A DNA stretch of 64,000 nt from Neofusicoccum parvum (Eukaryota; Ascomycota; Dothideomycetes; Botryosphaeriales; Botryosphaeriaceae): positions 868,001 to 932,000 of the forward strand of contig CP087213.1 in the NCBI GenBank assembly GCA_020912385.1, in the 5' to 3' direction. The notes beneath the pieces were generated by a model. The model saw only the letters and a list, made by a program, of their open reading frames with translations, was not told the DNA's origin and did not search any database. Shown in pieces: positions 34,900 through 46,294 of this stretch (positions are counted from its first letter, which is position 1; each line of letters begins with the position of its first letter). The translations under genes and the position numbers were made by a program.

Positions 34900-35389
34900 C
34901 GCTGCGCTGTCTCAGGCGCGCATTCCGGCGCCATCTGGTGCAACTGGTGCAACTGGCGCACCTGGCGCAGCGCGGTTGATACTTGCATGTGAAAGTCTCT
35001 GCCGCTGCTGCGCTGCTGTCCTGCTGCTATTCCTGGCGCGCTGCCTGCTCCCGCGCAGCACTCAAAAGACCAGCCCGTCCGCCTGCGTTGAGTCATGCCG
35101 CAAGCCGCCCGTCCATCGCCAGCGTTTCGCCGTCGTCGCCGCCTCCGTCCCCACATTAGATGGCGGTGAAGTGGCACGTACAGTAGTGCGGTTCTGGCCT
35201 CCTGCCCGCGCTCCACGCCCACTCGGCCTGCTCCCTTTTCGCAGCTTCCCTGTTCCGATCATTTGATTTCTCTTCGCTTGCCCTGCAGCCCGCGCGTGCG
35301 CCCGCTGCTGCTCCACCCTTGCGTGGCCGCGGCGCCAGTGCCAGCCCGAGCATTCAAGCTTATATCTCGCCGCCGCGCCCCCCTGGCCC

Positions 35390-35397
35390 TATAAAAA
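35390..35397 (+). promoter_or_regulatory. TATA box of the proline/serine-rich gene
   Basis: TATAAAAA lies 170 bp before the upstream ATG at 35560 and is followed by a C/T-rich leader, a typical fungal core promoter layout. Confidence 0.65.
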
Positions 35398-35559
35398 GAG
35401 CCTCCCCACCTACCCTCTTCGGCACCGCTGTTTCCTAGACGCTTCTCCGGCTACAGTGCGCCGGCTCGCGCTGTGCTGGTCGCCCGTCCGTCGCTTGTTG
35501 TAAGAAGGCCCGCTCAACACCACCACCGCCGCCTCCCGCCAGCCTCTGACGTGACCGCC

Positions 35560-35655
35560 ATGGCAGATAATGCTGCGTTATTGACGAGCTCCGACCCCCG
35601 ATGCCCGCCTCACCACCGCTCCACCATGAACCATCGCCGGCTGCCCAGCCCATGA
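35560..35655 (+). CDS. Upstream ORF overlapping the start of the proline/serine-rich gene (31 aa)
   Basis: The first ATG after the TATA box is in a strong context (GACCGCCATGG) and encodes 31 residues beginning MADNAALLTSSD. It ends at 35655, beyond the main ATG at 35601 and just overlapping the next in-frame ATG at 35652. Ribosomes starting here would bypass the main start. It may be a translational brake or a sign that my main-start choice is wrong. Confidence 0.45.
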   Translation: MADNAALLTSSDPRCPPHHRSTMNHRRLPSP

Positions 35656-36683
35656 GTCGTACCGACAGCGGCTTCGAGGAGTACCCGCGCCAGCCGAAGC
35701 CGAAGCCCACGCCCCGCGAGGAAGTTGGACGCGGAAGAGGATCCTCGTTTTCTGAAACCGCCGAGGAGCCCGTTGGCGATGATTTCTCAACAACAGACCT
35801 GACCGCAACTGTGCCCCAAGCCGACACGGGCTCCAGCAGCGCGCCTGACCGTCAGGCCGCCCCGTTAAATGGCCATGGGCCCCGCTCCGCCATCGCGAAC
35901 ACCACCGCTCCCTCCTCGACGCCCCCGACGCCCGAACGGCCGGCCCTGAAGAAGCGGCGATCCAGGCCGAGCTCCAAGCACTCGGCCAGGTCCAGCGGCC
36001 GATCGTCAGGAGCCTACCCGCGGCCGTCTCTCTCCACCAGAGTGCGCAGCTTCCCGGCAGAGCTCCCGCTGCACCGCGGCGACATCGACTCGGTGCTCGC
36101 GCTGCACTCGCGCAGCTGCAACCTCTTCCAGTCCTTCTCCGTGCCCTCCAGCGCGCCGCAGTCGCCCGGGCTCTCCTCCGCCGGCCGCCCCAGCGCCGAC
36201 TTCCCCCGCCAGCCGCTCAGCCTCGACACCGGCAGCCTCGCCTCCCTCCCGCGCGACCCGGCCCCGTTCTACTCGATGCCCTCGCCGGCCGCGTCGACCT
36301 ACTCGTCGCCCCGCGCCGACGCGGACCCGGACGCGGACCCGCACGTGTCGACGCCCGTCGTGCCGCCGCCCACCGTCATCCACTGGAACTCGCCCAGCAC
36401 GCGCCGCCGCGAGTACGCCGAGATCGACCGCTCGACGCGGGGCATCCGCGGCTTCCTGCGCCGCATCACGCCGCGCTGGCTGGCGCGCCGCCCCCGCCGC
36501 CAGGCCTTCTACGACGGCGGGAAGGACGACGACGACGCCTGCAGCGTGCGCCGCTACCGCATCCCGCTCGAGGAGGAGGACGACGCCGCCGCTGCCCGCT
36601 CGACGACGTGCCCCGAGAAGGGCGAGAAGGAGCGCCCCATGTCCGCGCCGACGCGCATCGCGAAGATGATGCGGTGCTACTGA
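35601..36683 (+). CDS. Unrecognised proline/serine-rich protein with basic C-terminal block (360 aa)
   Basis: I do not recognise the function. The single-exon frame gives 360 aa from 35601; the in-frame ATG at 35652 (MSRTDSGFEEYPRQ) may be the true start. Residues 1-290 are Pro/Ser-rich with many S/T-P sites and basic clusters (KKRRSRPSSK), probably disordered. The block TRGIRGFLRRITPRWLARRP near residue 295 is basic and amphipathic and is the part most likely to be conserved. It is followed by an acidic DDDDA/EEEDD region and the ending RIAKMMRCY. A basic amphipathic helix could bind membrane or nucleic acid, but this is inference. A TATA box and C/T-rich leader support expression. Confidence 0.65.
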   Translation: MPASPPLHHEPSPAAQPMSRTDSGFEEYPRQPKPKPTPREEVGRGRGSSFSETAEEPVGDDFSTTDLTATVPQADTGSSSAPDRQAAPLNGHGPRSAIANTTAPSSTPPTPERPALKKRRSRPSSKHSARSSGRSSGAYPRPSLSTRVRSFPAELPLHRGDIDSVLALHSRSCNLFQSFSVPSSAPQSPGLSSAGRPSADFPRQPLSLDTGSLASLPRDPAPFYSMPSPAASTYSSPRADADPDADPHVSTPVVPPPTVIHWNSPSTRRREYAEIDRSTRGIRGFLRRITPRWLARRPRRQAFYDGGKDDDDACSVRRYRIPLEEEDDAAAARSTTCPEKGEKERPMSAPTRIAKMMRCY

Positions 36684-37024
36684 TTCTCACCCACCCCCCG
36701 AACGACGACGACGACGAGCACAGGATGCATAGAATGTCTATCTGGTCTGTCTGTCTGTCTTGCATTGCAGTTGTTTTTTGCGTTACGCGGCATCGTAAGC
36801 GAGTTTGCTGGTCAATCGTCTTTTCTCCTTTCCTTTGCCCAATCTCGGAATCTCGCCATCCATCGGATCAGCATGGGCATCGCCATCGCCATCGTCGTCA
36901 CATCTACATCAAACCAAAAGATACCCAAATGACGCTACATAAAGTCATCATATAGCATTTAGCGCTAGTATTGTTTATTGTCTTATCCCCTCCTCCTCCT
37001 CCTCATCAGCACCGCTAGATACCT

Positions 37025-37056
37025 ACTCTCTCACTCTCTCACTCTCTCACTCTCTG
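37025..37056. repeat. (ACTCTCTC)n minisatellite
   Basis: Four tandem copies of the eight-base unit ACTCTCTC. Confidence 0.85.
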
Positions 37057-37802
37057 TCTCTCTCATCGTTTGGCTTTGGAAGTCCGGCACATCACGGAGA
37101 AAGCAAACACACAAACAAACAGATATAAATTGTCAAAATATCAAAAATGTTAAACAAAAACTTCCGGAAAAATTTCCTTCGAAATGCAAGTGCGGTTGTG
37201 GTCTATTAAGTTGGCGTGTGCGCCCGTTATTGGCAGGGTCACACCCGGTTGCCTGGATTGCGGTAACCACTCTACACCCGGCGGGCGACGTGGCCGGCAG
37301 TTGCATCTTTGCTCCCAGCCACCCCTGATCCCTCCTCCTTAGCACCACGATGCCCATTCATCGAGATATCGAGATCCCACTTGCTTCCCACCGAGATCTC
37401 TCCCCGATGATGACGATGCGCGCCGGAGATGAGGGACCACGACGCTCTCCCCGCCAAAGCGCCTCCTTTCTTTCTCTGCTCTCCCTCCCCTTCCCGGCCA
37501 CTTGGATGGACCGGCGGGAGCGCGCCATGTCGCCCGTTCTTCCCGTGCCGCGCTGCTCGCTCGAATCGAGATTGCGCCAATAAGTGTGCTGTGCCGATCG
37601 GGGATCCTGAATCTTCTCGAAGCCTTCGAGAAGGGGGAGGGAAAGCCGTTGGACGGGCGGACGCACGGGTGATATCGATTTCTTTTTCTTCTGCAAGTGT
37701 TCCTTCGCTTGGCGCACAGGTCGCCGCAAGCAACTGACGGTGACGAGGCGAGATGACGGTTTAAGTTCTAGTTCGCCTGTTCCATGTTTGTTTGAGACAA
37801 AT

Positions 37803-37822
37803 AGAGAGAGAGAGAGAGAGAG
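37803..37822. repeat. (AG)n microsatellite
   Basis: Ten tandem AG units. Confidence 0.9.
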
Positions 37823-39743
37823 CGCGCGGTCAAAACGTCACGGCCGTGCATTTGCCATGCATGCAGGACAGATGGGTCCTCCTTCCTTTCGGCGAAAGTG
37901 GGGACGTGTGGCAGACATGCCCCTGGCACCGTGCTTTCCTCGTCCCCTCTCGACTCGTGGCGTCGCCGGGACACCGCGCCGGAAGCGGTGGATCAGTGCG
38001 TGGGATAGAGTGGGGACCGCTCCGCCGCGAGGGAAAAGAAAGGGGTCCGTGTGGAGGCGCGAGGGAGCGCAGACCGCTCCCCGTCCGTCCGTCTGTCCGT
38101 CTGCCGCGCACGGCCGTTCCGCGAGCGAATGGGTGGGAGGAGAGGTGGGTTATGTCATGGCGATGTAACCGTGTCTGCAGATCACAACGTCGTTTGCTGG
38201 CGACCGGTCAGTTGGGCGGGAAAGAGTTTTTCTTCCTTCCTGAGATCCTCGACAGGGGCCGTGATGAGGAGTTTTTCTGGAAGGGTGGGGGAGATTGCAC
38301 GGCGGCGTTGCAGGAGGCGCGGATGAGGGGAATTAATGTGCTGACGTGCTCTGCTCGCCGTGCCAGATACACAGTGCTGGAGTGCGCGTGCGAGGCGAGG
38401 TGGTCCGGACGGCGTTCGACAGGGGTCTGTGTTTTGTGCTCGATGCGGAAGGGCGGTGCAGAAGGCGGAAGTGAGAGCCGCGGATACACCCGGGAACGAG
38501 TGGGACGGCCCGCGTGTAGCGCGCTTGCTGGTGTACGCGTTGGGTAAGTAGAGATAAGTGACTTAGCGGCGTTTATGCGTCAATGCACTATCCTCTAGCT
38601 GCATCTTGCTGGTCCGGCAGGGTTCCTGTCTTCGCAGAACCCCATTCACTCCGCCTCTGCTCACATATGTGTCTACTCCGTTCGTCGCGTCGGAGGCTGG
38701 AGGCTCAGGCGTTATGAGGGTAGTTCCGCTCAAATGACCTCTCCAGGAAAATGCCCGGAGACACCATCTGTTGCTCACGACTCGCGACACGCCGGAGTAG
38801 CTCCAGGATGGTACTGCTCTTACTGTGTGCGGGGATCATGCTGCGAAGTAGAGCGCGCGCCGGAAGCTCCTGGCGAGTAGGGATTTGAGCTATTCGCATT
38901 GAGAAGACCGCCGACGCTGCACAACATCTCCCAAGTCCGGATGAATGTCCCAAATCTTCATTTGACGAACCCCCGATTCTTGCAGTGCTTCGAAAAGAAT
39001 GTCGTAGATGATTTGAGCTGGATTTGCCGCGCCGCCCGGCTGCATCCTGCACGCTCAAGGGCAAATCACGAGGGATGGGCGGCTGTGTGCGCGTTTAGGG
39101 TAGCGCTAGTGGAAGATACTGTTGTCAGGAACGCCGCGGAGCTGGTCGCGGTGGTGGAGGTGGCGCGCAGGGCGGCCGGCGTCGCGGAGTCATGACCGTC
39201 GCAAGCGCAGCAGGTCTGGGGCCAACTAGTGCCGCACATCGCGGGCTGCTGCGTCGGAAGATTGGATTGAGACGAAGAAATTGAGACCGGTAGCCCAAGG
39301 TGTGGAGCAGTCTGCGGCGAAGAATGGCGCAGTGAGCGGGCGGCGGTGCAGGTCTGGCTCAGGGCTGGCTCCGCCGCCACCGCTGCGCGTGTTGCAACAC
39401 CAAACGAGGCATCGCGAGATGGAGTTGCACATATGTGGCGGCACAGAGTCTAGCTCATAGTATCGTGAAGCTTAGCACCCGCAAGAAGAGCACCAGTGCT
39501 TCTGCGCGCTGCTCTTGAAGATCCGGAAGAAAGGACAGGAACTGGGGCGCGACACTGTGGTGGCGTCCAAATAGCAGCGCCGCTGATGTGAGTGGGCGGC
39601 TACTGCAACACCATGGCGCCGCTTTGAAGGCATGATCAAGACATGTAAGCACAAGTGATAACAGATGTCAATCAGGATCAGCCAGCGCGCCCCAACAGTA
39701 CCAGCCAAAGACCAGGCAGGCTAAGCTAATCTCCTTCCTCTTG

Positions 39744-39762
39744 TTCCCAGTCATGCTGGGAA
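39744..39762 (-). other. Conserved 3' hairpin downstream of U2-like copy 2
   Basis: On the minus strand a perfect 7-bp stem TTCCCAG/CTGGGAA with a 5-nt loop lies 36 nt past stem-loop IV, preceded by CTTTTTCGTTTTGC. It matches the hairpins of copies 1 and 3 in place and shape but not in stem sequence. Confidence 0.65.
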
Positions 39763-39795
39763 GCAAAACGAAAAAGACTCAGTGAGAAGATGTTC

Positions 39796-39977
39796 GCGTC
39801 AGCCAGAAACAGTGCAATACTGGCGACACCGTGATCAGCGACATGAACGGAGTTCAGCGGCCGCCGACCGGGTTCCAAAAACTGGTTTAATCACTTTGTA
39901 CCCGTGGGCACGTCCTAGCGATTAAACTAAGAAGAACAGCTACTTCACTTGATCTTAGCCAAAAAAGGCAGAGAGAG
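39796..39977 (-). ncRNA. U2: U2 spliceosomal snRNA-like gene, copy 2 (branch-site variant GAAGUA)
   Basis: On the minus strand this follows U2 throughout. The 5' hairpin is GCC-TTTTTT-GGC, two T longer in the loop than in the other copies. The U2/U6 segment is GCTAAGATCA. The branch-site segment is GTGAAGTA instead of GTGTAGTA. Stem IIa has loop TTTAATCG and stem IIb is GTGCC/GGTAC. The alternative stem IIc pairs TTTAATCGC with GTGATTAAA, keeping a base pair where copy 1 differs. The Sm site is AGTTTTTGG. Stem III pairs GGTCGGCG with CGCTGATC, different from copy 1 but still paired. Stem-loop IV is CCAG-TATTGCACTGTTT-CTGG. The ends are inferred by analogy. The function of the variant is unknown. 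Confidence 0.88.
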
Positions 39978-40017
39978 CTGAAGAAGAAAAGAGGAGCTGG
40001 GGGCGAAGGGAGGGCGG

Positions 40018-40023
40018 TTTATA
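40018..40023 (-). promoter_or_regulatory. TATA box of U2-like copy 2
   Basis: TATAAA on the minus strand, 46 nt upstream of the inferred RNA start. The segment between them is almost identical to that of copy 3. Confidence 0.75.
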
Positions 40024-41019
40024 TAGGTGGCCGAGGGGGGTTTCGGATACGGTTGTGCCGGGCCCGGGTTGTTTTCTGGGGCAAACACGCAGGTAGCTGG
40101 CGTGTGTGACACCATGTGCACATATGGTTTGCTGATGTGACAGCCTGGGCTCGTGATACAGCTGGTAGAACACCGGCTTGGTGCTTAGAGGGTGCCTTTT
40201 CCGGTCCGCAACCACGTCACCTCCAGTATTTACACATTTACGGGTTGCTAAACAACCCAAACTTCCCAGGTAGCTGTGCATGGAAAGGCAGGCCGTCGAA
40301 CAGGACAATCCGGCATTGGAAATGTTGGGCTCTCTGCGGCTCTGAGCGTGATTGCGTACCGCTGTCTGTTTGTTTACCGATTCTGGTCCCAACACCAATA
40401 TGAGAAGATCGGATATCTTCTCCGTGTTAATGATCATCCGATCGTCCAGGGGAGTCTGTGTTTCATGGGGTTCTACAAGTCCGTAGCTCCAAAACACCTC
40501 CAGAGGTGGCTGGAACCAACGTAGCCGCTGACACTGGTAAGTTTTGGGGCGGATTGGACCCTGACCTCCAGATGTGCTAGGCTATCAAGTATGATGGAGT
40601 TGGGTAAACGAAATAGATGCAGTCTTCCATGGGCATAAGAACTCTTGAGGACAGCCGCTCACGACTTTTCCCATCCCAACTTCGCAGCAGTGAGACTTCT
40701 TGAGCCAAGTCCTGTCCCAGCATGCATCAGCAGCTTGATCAGCTTTTTGTATCGCGTCTTTAGAGAACAATTCAAGTGGTTATGAGTACGTTGGTCTTCT
40801 TCGTTTCGGCTATTGGACCATTGCAAAGTTGACTGACCTTGAATCCCCTTAGCCCGCCTGGGCCGTTCACTAAATCCTAGTCGTCTAAAATCTATACAAA
40901 ATGTATCGGTGTCTCTACGTTGAGTGCAGTTTCGCACGCGAGTTTGCAAGCGCGGCCTCCCCTGCGCAATTGTCAGCGCGATACTGACCTTCACGGTAGC
41001 CAGAAGAGACTCAAACTCT
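40024..41019. other. Gene-poor intergenic region, second part
   Basis: No gene, repeat or RNA can be supported in this 1-kb stretch upstream of U2-like copy 2. Confidence 0.45.
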
Positions 41020-41729
41020 CAGCTTCACCGACGACCTTCCCTATGAGATCCGCTTGAATATGTACGTGATATCTTCTCGTTTCAAGCGGCTTCTTTGAGC
41101 TTTGGGGCTCCGAAGTATGGTAGGCGAGCCACCACTGTAGCAGTACGATTCGCGATACTCCAATCGTACGCCAGGTATAAGCACAAGGTGCGGCTGACGC
41201 GGCTGCGCAAGAAGCCAAGATTGCGAAGCTATTCTACAGCGGGCACCATTTCCGCTTCTCTTGCGCCAACAGCTTCCAGATGATGGCGGCGTGGTTGCAT
41301 AACGTCCAGCCGACATACCTCCAGTACCTACGCCACATCACCGTGCACATCTCCATCCGGTAATGTAGCCCAAGTCAAACTATCCGGTGTATTTAGTCGA
41401 TGACGAAGTTGGATAGTTTTGAGGATATTTAACGGAGGCGGGGGATGCGACTGCCCAAGTACAAATACCGCAGCAAGGATTACCACGCGGGTGTTCTAAA
41501 AAGCAGCCTTTTCTACGACAAGGCTGCGACGCAGTCTTTCAGGTATCTTGGATTGACTCCTGGCCTACGGAAATTGGAGCTTATTGTGGTACGGAACTAT
41601 GCCGTCTTTGCCCCGGGTTATGGGGACATTTGGGGGGAAAGATATGGCCACAAGGAGGGGGAGAGAGAGAGAGAGAGAGGCTGCAGAATCAAGCATTGCG
41701 GAGAGGAAAGAGGTGGATATATGGCTTAG
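41020..41729 (+). pseudogene. Broken or multi-exon 2EXR/F-box-like gene
   Basis: Pieces of one protein pattern occur in order but in different frames. At about 41027 there is FTDDLPYEIRLNMY, an F-box/2EXR-like start. At 41193-41360 there is KIAKLFYSGHHFRFSCANSF, then PTYLQYLRHITVHI. At 41445-41729 there is LTPGLRKLELIVV. This order is typical of a large fungal family of small 2EXR-like proteins of unknown role. Stops separate the pieces; some could be removed by short introns (for example a GTATAA donor at 41175 or GTAATG at 41360), but I could not build one clean model. A decayed gene is my first reading, a multi-exon gene the second. Confidence 0.5.
41660..41680. repeat. (GA)n microsatellite
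   Basis: About ten GA units at the end of the broken 2EXR-like gene. Confidence 0.85.
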
Positions 41730-42333
41730 ACTCGAGACAAACCAGCGGTATCCACACTCTCTTCAATGGAACCGATCCTCGCAGGTAGTTTCAACCAGAA
41801 TGCAGCTGCGACGGTAGAAGCAGGGTCCGTCGGCATCCTCGGGGCGGTTCCGAAGGGCGGCGTCACGGATGCACAGAAAAGAGCTGCGCGTCTGATGAAT
41901 ACGGGCTGGCGATGGCGAGAGATGGTGAAGTTGACGGATTGCGCGGCGGAGCGGGTCTGGCGCGGACACGTGAGAGCAGACCTTCCCTTCTCGGCTCCGC
42001 CAGAGACGCGCCGTTTGGACCCCGCAATCCCGCCATCGCGCAGCCGTATCATCGGCCTCGACCGTGCCGCCTCGCCCAGCCGATCGTGCACAAACGTGGG
42101 ATGGCCCGTCGCCGAGGCTCGATGCCGCGCAAATGCCATTACTCAGGACCCTCGTCGTTATCCGCCTCCAAGACACCCAAGACGGGCCACTCCTCTTATC
42201 GCCGAGAAGCCCAATGCTTGTCTGCGCCGCCGCCTTATCGCACCTTGGCCGCCAGGTGCGCGTCCTTTAAACCTGCCGCCCAGGCCTCGCAGAACCGCCA
42301 CAGCCCGACGCCCAGGCCGCGCGCGACACCACC
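41730..42333. promoter_or_regulatory. Upstream region of the first MFS transporter gene
   Basis: A GC-rich 600-bp stretch with no gene recognised. It should contain the promoter of the transporter gene that starts at 42334. Confidence 0.4.
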
Positions 42334-44245
42334 ATGGCCGACTCGCCGAAGCAGCACGCCGACGTCGAGAAGGAGCCCATCCCAGGCATCTCCGAGGATG
42401 CCATCGGCAGCGGCAGCATGACCGCCGGGGGCGTCACCGAGAAGATCCTCGAGCACAGTCACGATGCCGACGCCGCCATGAAGGCGTTCGCCAGCTACCA
42501 GGGCCAGGTTCTGGAAATCGACGAGGCCACAAACGCCCGTCTCTTGCGCAAGATTGACTGGCATCTGATGCCGGTGCGTCGAGCCCCGCGCCGCCCGTGG
42601 AGCATTTGAGTGCTGACCTGCATGTCGCGAAGCTTCTCTGCGTCGTCTACGGCCTCAACTTCCTGGACAAGACGACCATCAGCTATGCGTCCGTCATGGG
42701 GCTGAAGAAGCCCCAGTCGGAGGGCGGCATTGGCATCAGCTCGGACCAATACAGCTGGTTGGGTTCCATGTAAGGCTAGCTTCGACCCGTTGCAGAGCTT
42801 ATGCTTATGTCGTGATTAGGTTCTACTTTGGCTACCTCGCTTGGGAATGGCCGACGAATCGTCTGCTCCAGTACTTCCCGCTCGGAAAGTACTCCGCTTT
42901 CAACATCATCATGTGGGGCACTGTTCTGGCATTGTTCGCAACCGTCGAGAACTTCAGCGGCGCTGTGGCGGTGCGCTTCTTCCTTGGCCTTTTCGAGGCT
43001 GCTGTGACGCCCGGTATGGCAACGTTCCCTGATGTCTGGGATGAGCATGGGGCTGACTTAGCATCCAAGGTTTTGCTCTATTTACCAGCCAATGGTACAC
43101 CAAGAAGGAGCAGGGCTTGAGGACCGGTATCTGGTTCAGTTTCAACGGCGTTGCTCAGGTACCAAGTTCAGAACACCTTCCCTGGCCTATGCGCTGACTG
43201 TCGGTACAGATTGTGGGCGGTCTGGTTGCGTACGGAATTGCTCGCGGGACTGCAATTCACGGGTCTTCCATTGCGCCGTGGAAAATCATCTTCCTCGTTA
43301 CCGGTGTCCTCACCGCGCTGGTTGGCGTCGTCTTCCTGTTCATCATGCCGGACAACCAGTTGAACTGCCGCTGGTTGACTCAGGAGGAACGCCTCCTGGC
43401 TCTTGAGCGCATCCGTGTCAATCAACAGGGCATTGGAAACAAGCACTGGAAGCTCTACCAGGTCAAGGAGACTCTGACGGATCCCATGGTCTGGGCGTTT
43501 TTCTGGTATGCTCTGATTGCAGACATCCCTAATGGTAAGCGGCACCGACACCCGTGTCAAAACTCAATCTGACCCTCTCTAGGTGGCGTCACCAACTTCT
43601 TCTCTCTCCTGATCCAGTCCTTCGGCTACACCTCTGAGCAGTCGCTCCTCTATGGCACTCCCGGTGGTGCTGTCGAGATCGTTACATTGGTAGCCTGTGG
43701 CTATATCGGAGACAAGTACGGCTGCCGCATTCTGGTCTCCACCTCCGGTCTTCTCCTCGGCATTCTCGGCGTGGCTCTCATCATCGGCCTGCCCGAGAGC
43801 ATGAACGTTGGCCGTCTCATTGGATACTACCTGACTCAGTCCACGGCCACGCCGTTTGTCGCCCTGCTGTCTCTTATCTCGACGAACGTGGCCGGCTACA
43901 CCAAGAAGACCACGGTGGCTGCCATGTATCTCATCGGCTACTGCGTCGGGAACATTATTGGGCCGCAGACCTTCCGCAACAACAACTACCTGCCGGCCGA
44001 AATCACGATTCTTGTCTGCTACGGCCTGGCGCTGGTCGATCTCCTGTTTATCTATTGGTACTGCAGGCGGCAGAACAAGAAGAAGGCGGCGGTGAGAGCG
44101 GCCCCGGGATACGTGAAGCTCGAGAACCAAGAGTAAGTCGAATCAGTCTTCGATTCCAAGGACTGTTGAGAATGTGCTGCTGACTTCGTACAGATGGCTT
44201 GACCTTACGGACAAGGAGAATCCGGAGTTCACCTACGCACTGTAG
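42334..44245 (+). CDS. MFS transporter, Dal5/allantoate permease-like (ACS family)
   Basis: A plasma-membrane carrier of the anion:cation symporter group, which imports organic anions such as allantoate or vitamins. Seven exons: 42334-42573, 42633-42769, 42820-43013, 43070-43159, 43211-43534, 43583-44132 and 44194-44245, giving 528 aa. The pattern is the family's 12 membrane helices: DWHLMPLLCVVYGLNFLDKT at helix 1, FLGLFEAAVTPG near helix 4, GLRTGIWFSFNGVAQIVGG at helix 5, WKIIFLVTGVLTALVGVVFL at helix 6 with a charged central loop after it, and GYTKKTTVAAMYLIGYCVGN late. The last exon encodes WLDLTDKENPEFTYAL, the usual Dal5-type tail. Introns are all 48-66 bp. The substrate is not predictable, and no linked pathway gene is seen. 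Confidence 0.93.
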
Positions 44246-46294
44246 TGGTTTCGTTCAGTAAACATGATAAATGTTATTTAGCCTCGGGAGTTGAAGCAAC
44301 CCCTTCAACAAGCAACCGAGAGCCCACTGGTTACACGTACTATGACTTGAGCGTGCCCGTGCGTTTATGCACGGGAAAGCTTATGTGAGAACCGTTGAGG
44401 CCCGGCCTCACAGCACCAATGAACGTCTGCCTGGGTACGTCCGTTGTGTCACGACGAAGCGGTCTTTTTTTAACTGTGACATGAGAAGCGCCACGCTGAT
44501 CTCAGCGGAACCACTCGGCATTTGAACGGCTCTCGGATGCAAAATATCCGTGGCGGGGTTCGGACGTAACCTAAACGGGCCAAGAAAAGCTGCGAAGCAT
44601 CGAGTAATTGACGCCCTTTTAAACTTTGCCACTAACGGGCGGAGGCGGAAGGAAGCGCGGAGCACGCGCTCGCCCAGTTGGTAAACTCTCGACCAGATCT
44701 GTGCGACGCGGAGCGCGGGCGGCCCCGCCATGGGGTCGCGCTCCGGACGCTTCTGGACAGGAACACGGCGACGGTGCGCCACAGCCCTGGAGGACATCAC
44801 AAGCTTTTCTGCAGTCGGGCGCGGCGAGTCAGTCGAGTCAGCCCTATTGCAACGACAGGTCCTTGGTGCTATGGGTCGAGGGCCATAATCGCTTAAACAG
44901 AGTTCGCAGTTCTCCTTGGTGCACATCCTTAATCTCCATTTATCCTTCTTGGCTCACACATCGGCTCGATCACTGCTGCCTTGTTGGGAGACCTGGCGCG
45001 TGGCCATGTAAGTATCGCAACTTTGCGCCTTTGCGGAAGACGAGTGAGTTCATCGTGCATGACGAGGCGACCGGGGTGCTCGGTTCTTCGGCGAGGCCGT
45101 GGCATACGAAGAGCGAGGAGACAGGGCGATTCCGTCAGCGCTAACGCGTCGCCCAAGAGTCCTGCTTATGGCTGCACCGTCGATCATTGCGGAGGTTTGC
45201 GGTCCGCGAGACACGCCAGTTGATCCTCCAGCGCGGACGGTGTACACATGAGACGTGTGCAGCATCGCAGGCGCCAGGTGACAGCCACCGCCTTTTGCGT
45301 CGCTGACATCGAGGCGCCCCAAAAATAAAGCGGTTAGAGATGACCGTTCCGGAAGGGTGGCTAATCCCTGATGCCTGCCTCCTCTGCCCCAGCGTGATGA
45401 GCACCTTCCCGATCGCCCCTCAGGCCAGCGGCGGCGCTACGGCGGCGCGTCGCCTTGGTTTTGGCACCACCTCTGCGCTGGGCCAGATCTCGCCCGCGGG
45501 CAACCCTGGATTGCGCACACCCTGCAGCTCTGCGGCCGCGTTCGACCCTTGCCAGTACCGTTCGTGGGGCTCGATGCGCGCCAGTGGGTTGCTCCTGGCA
45601 AGAAGGGCGAAACGTCCGGGGCGTTCGCTCGTGCCGCCCTCTCCGTGGAGCTTTCGGGGAGCTCGATTCCTCCGCCCCGATGCTTTGGGCGGCGAGCTGC
45701 ATATATAAGTCTCCGCTCCACTGATGCGCCCCGCAGCTGCAACACGAAACCGGCCATACGGCGGCGACTTGTGTTCGTGCGAAGTGAGGTCCGTTTATAT
45801 CCGACCGTCCGCACTCTCTCCTCGGCCGCGGACGCGGCTGCTCCTTGTCCGACTCCGCACGCTCTGCCTACATCTCGGTCCGTGAGGCCAACGGCCGATA
45901 GGGAGCTCCGCAAAGCCGCTTCTGCTGCGCGAATCGCTTGCTGGTTTGGGTAAGTAGGGCGATTCGCGCGCACTCGCCCTTCGAGTCTCAAGTCCGACGC
46001 TAAGGCTGCTAGAGCTTACCACTTGCGACGCCCCGACCACATCTGCGGGCATGCTTCTTTCTGGTGGCCAGTGAAGTTGCCCGGATATATAGCCTCCCGT
46101 CAGCGTCAGCTTACCCACGCTTCTGATCGACTCCATTTCCTGGACAAGAGCTTGGGTTTTGGGTCTGGATTTTGCCTGTTTAAAGATCGCGAGTCAAGCC
46201 CTCTCTGTCGTTCTTAGTTTGCTCGACCGCCAGCCTGCCTCTTCTCCCTGGGAATCCGCATCTCTTCCGCAATATTGGGGGCATCTCTTCCAGG
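44246..46294. other. 2-kb intergenic region, no gene recognised
   Basis: It lies between the MFS gene and the first P450 gene. Open frames overlap on both strands without motifs. A CGCCCAGTTGGTAA stretch near 44671 resembles a tRNA A box but there is no matching B box. Confidence 0.45.

Larger units (their letters stand above)
33872..35389. other. 1.5-kb divergent intergenic region with simple repeats
   Basis: Very GC-rich sequence with overlapping open frames on both strands (the longest at 34148-35266, +). None has a motif, and several frames are open at once simply because stops are rare. It holds the upstream region of the hydrolase and of the proline/serine-rich gene. Confidence 0.45.
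36684..39743. other. Gene-poor intergenic region, first part
   Basis: About 3 kb with simple repeats and no gene that I can support. Open frames are short and without motifs. Confidence 0.45.

Noticed and set aside
34148..35266. A 372-codon open frame in the region before the proline/serine-rich gene
   Set aside because: Several frames on both strands are open together because the DNA is GC-rich; no motif, no start context and no promoter support it.
44664..44690. CGCCCAGTTGGTAA resembling a tRNA D-arm
   Set aside because: No T-arm follows and no cloverleaf can be formed.
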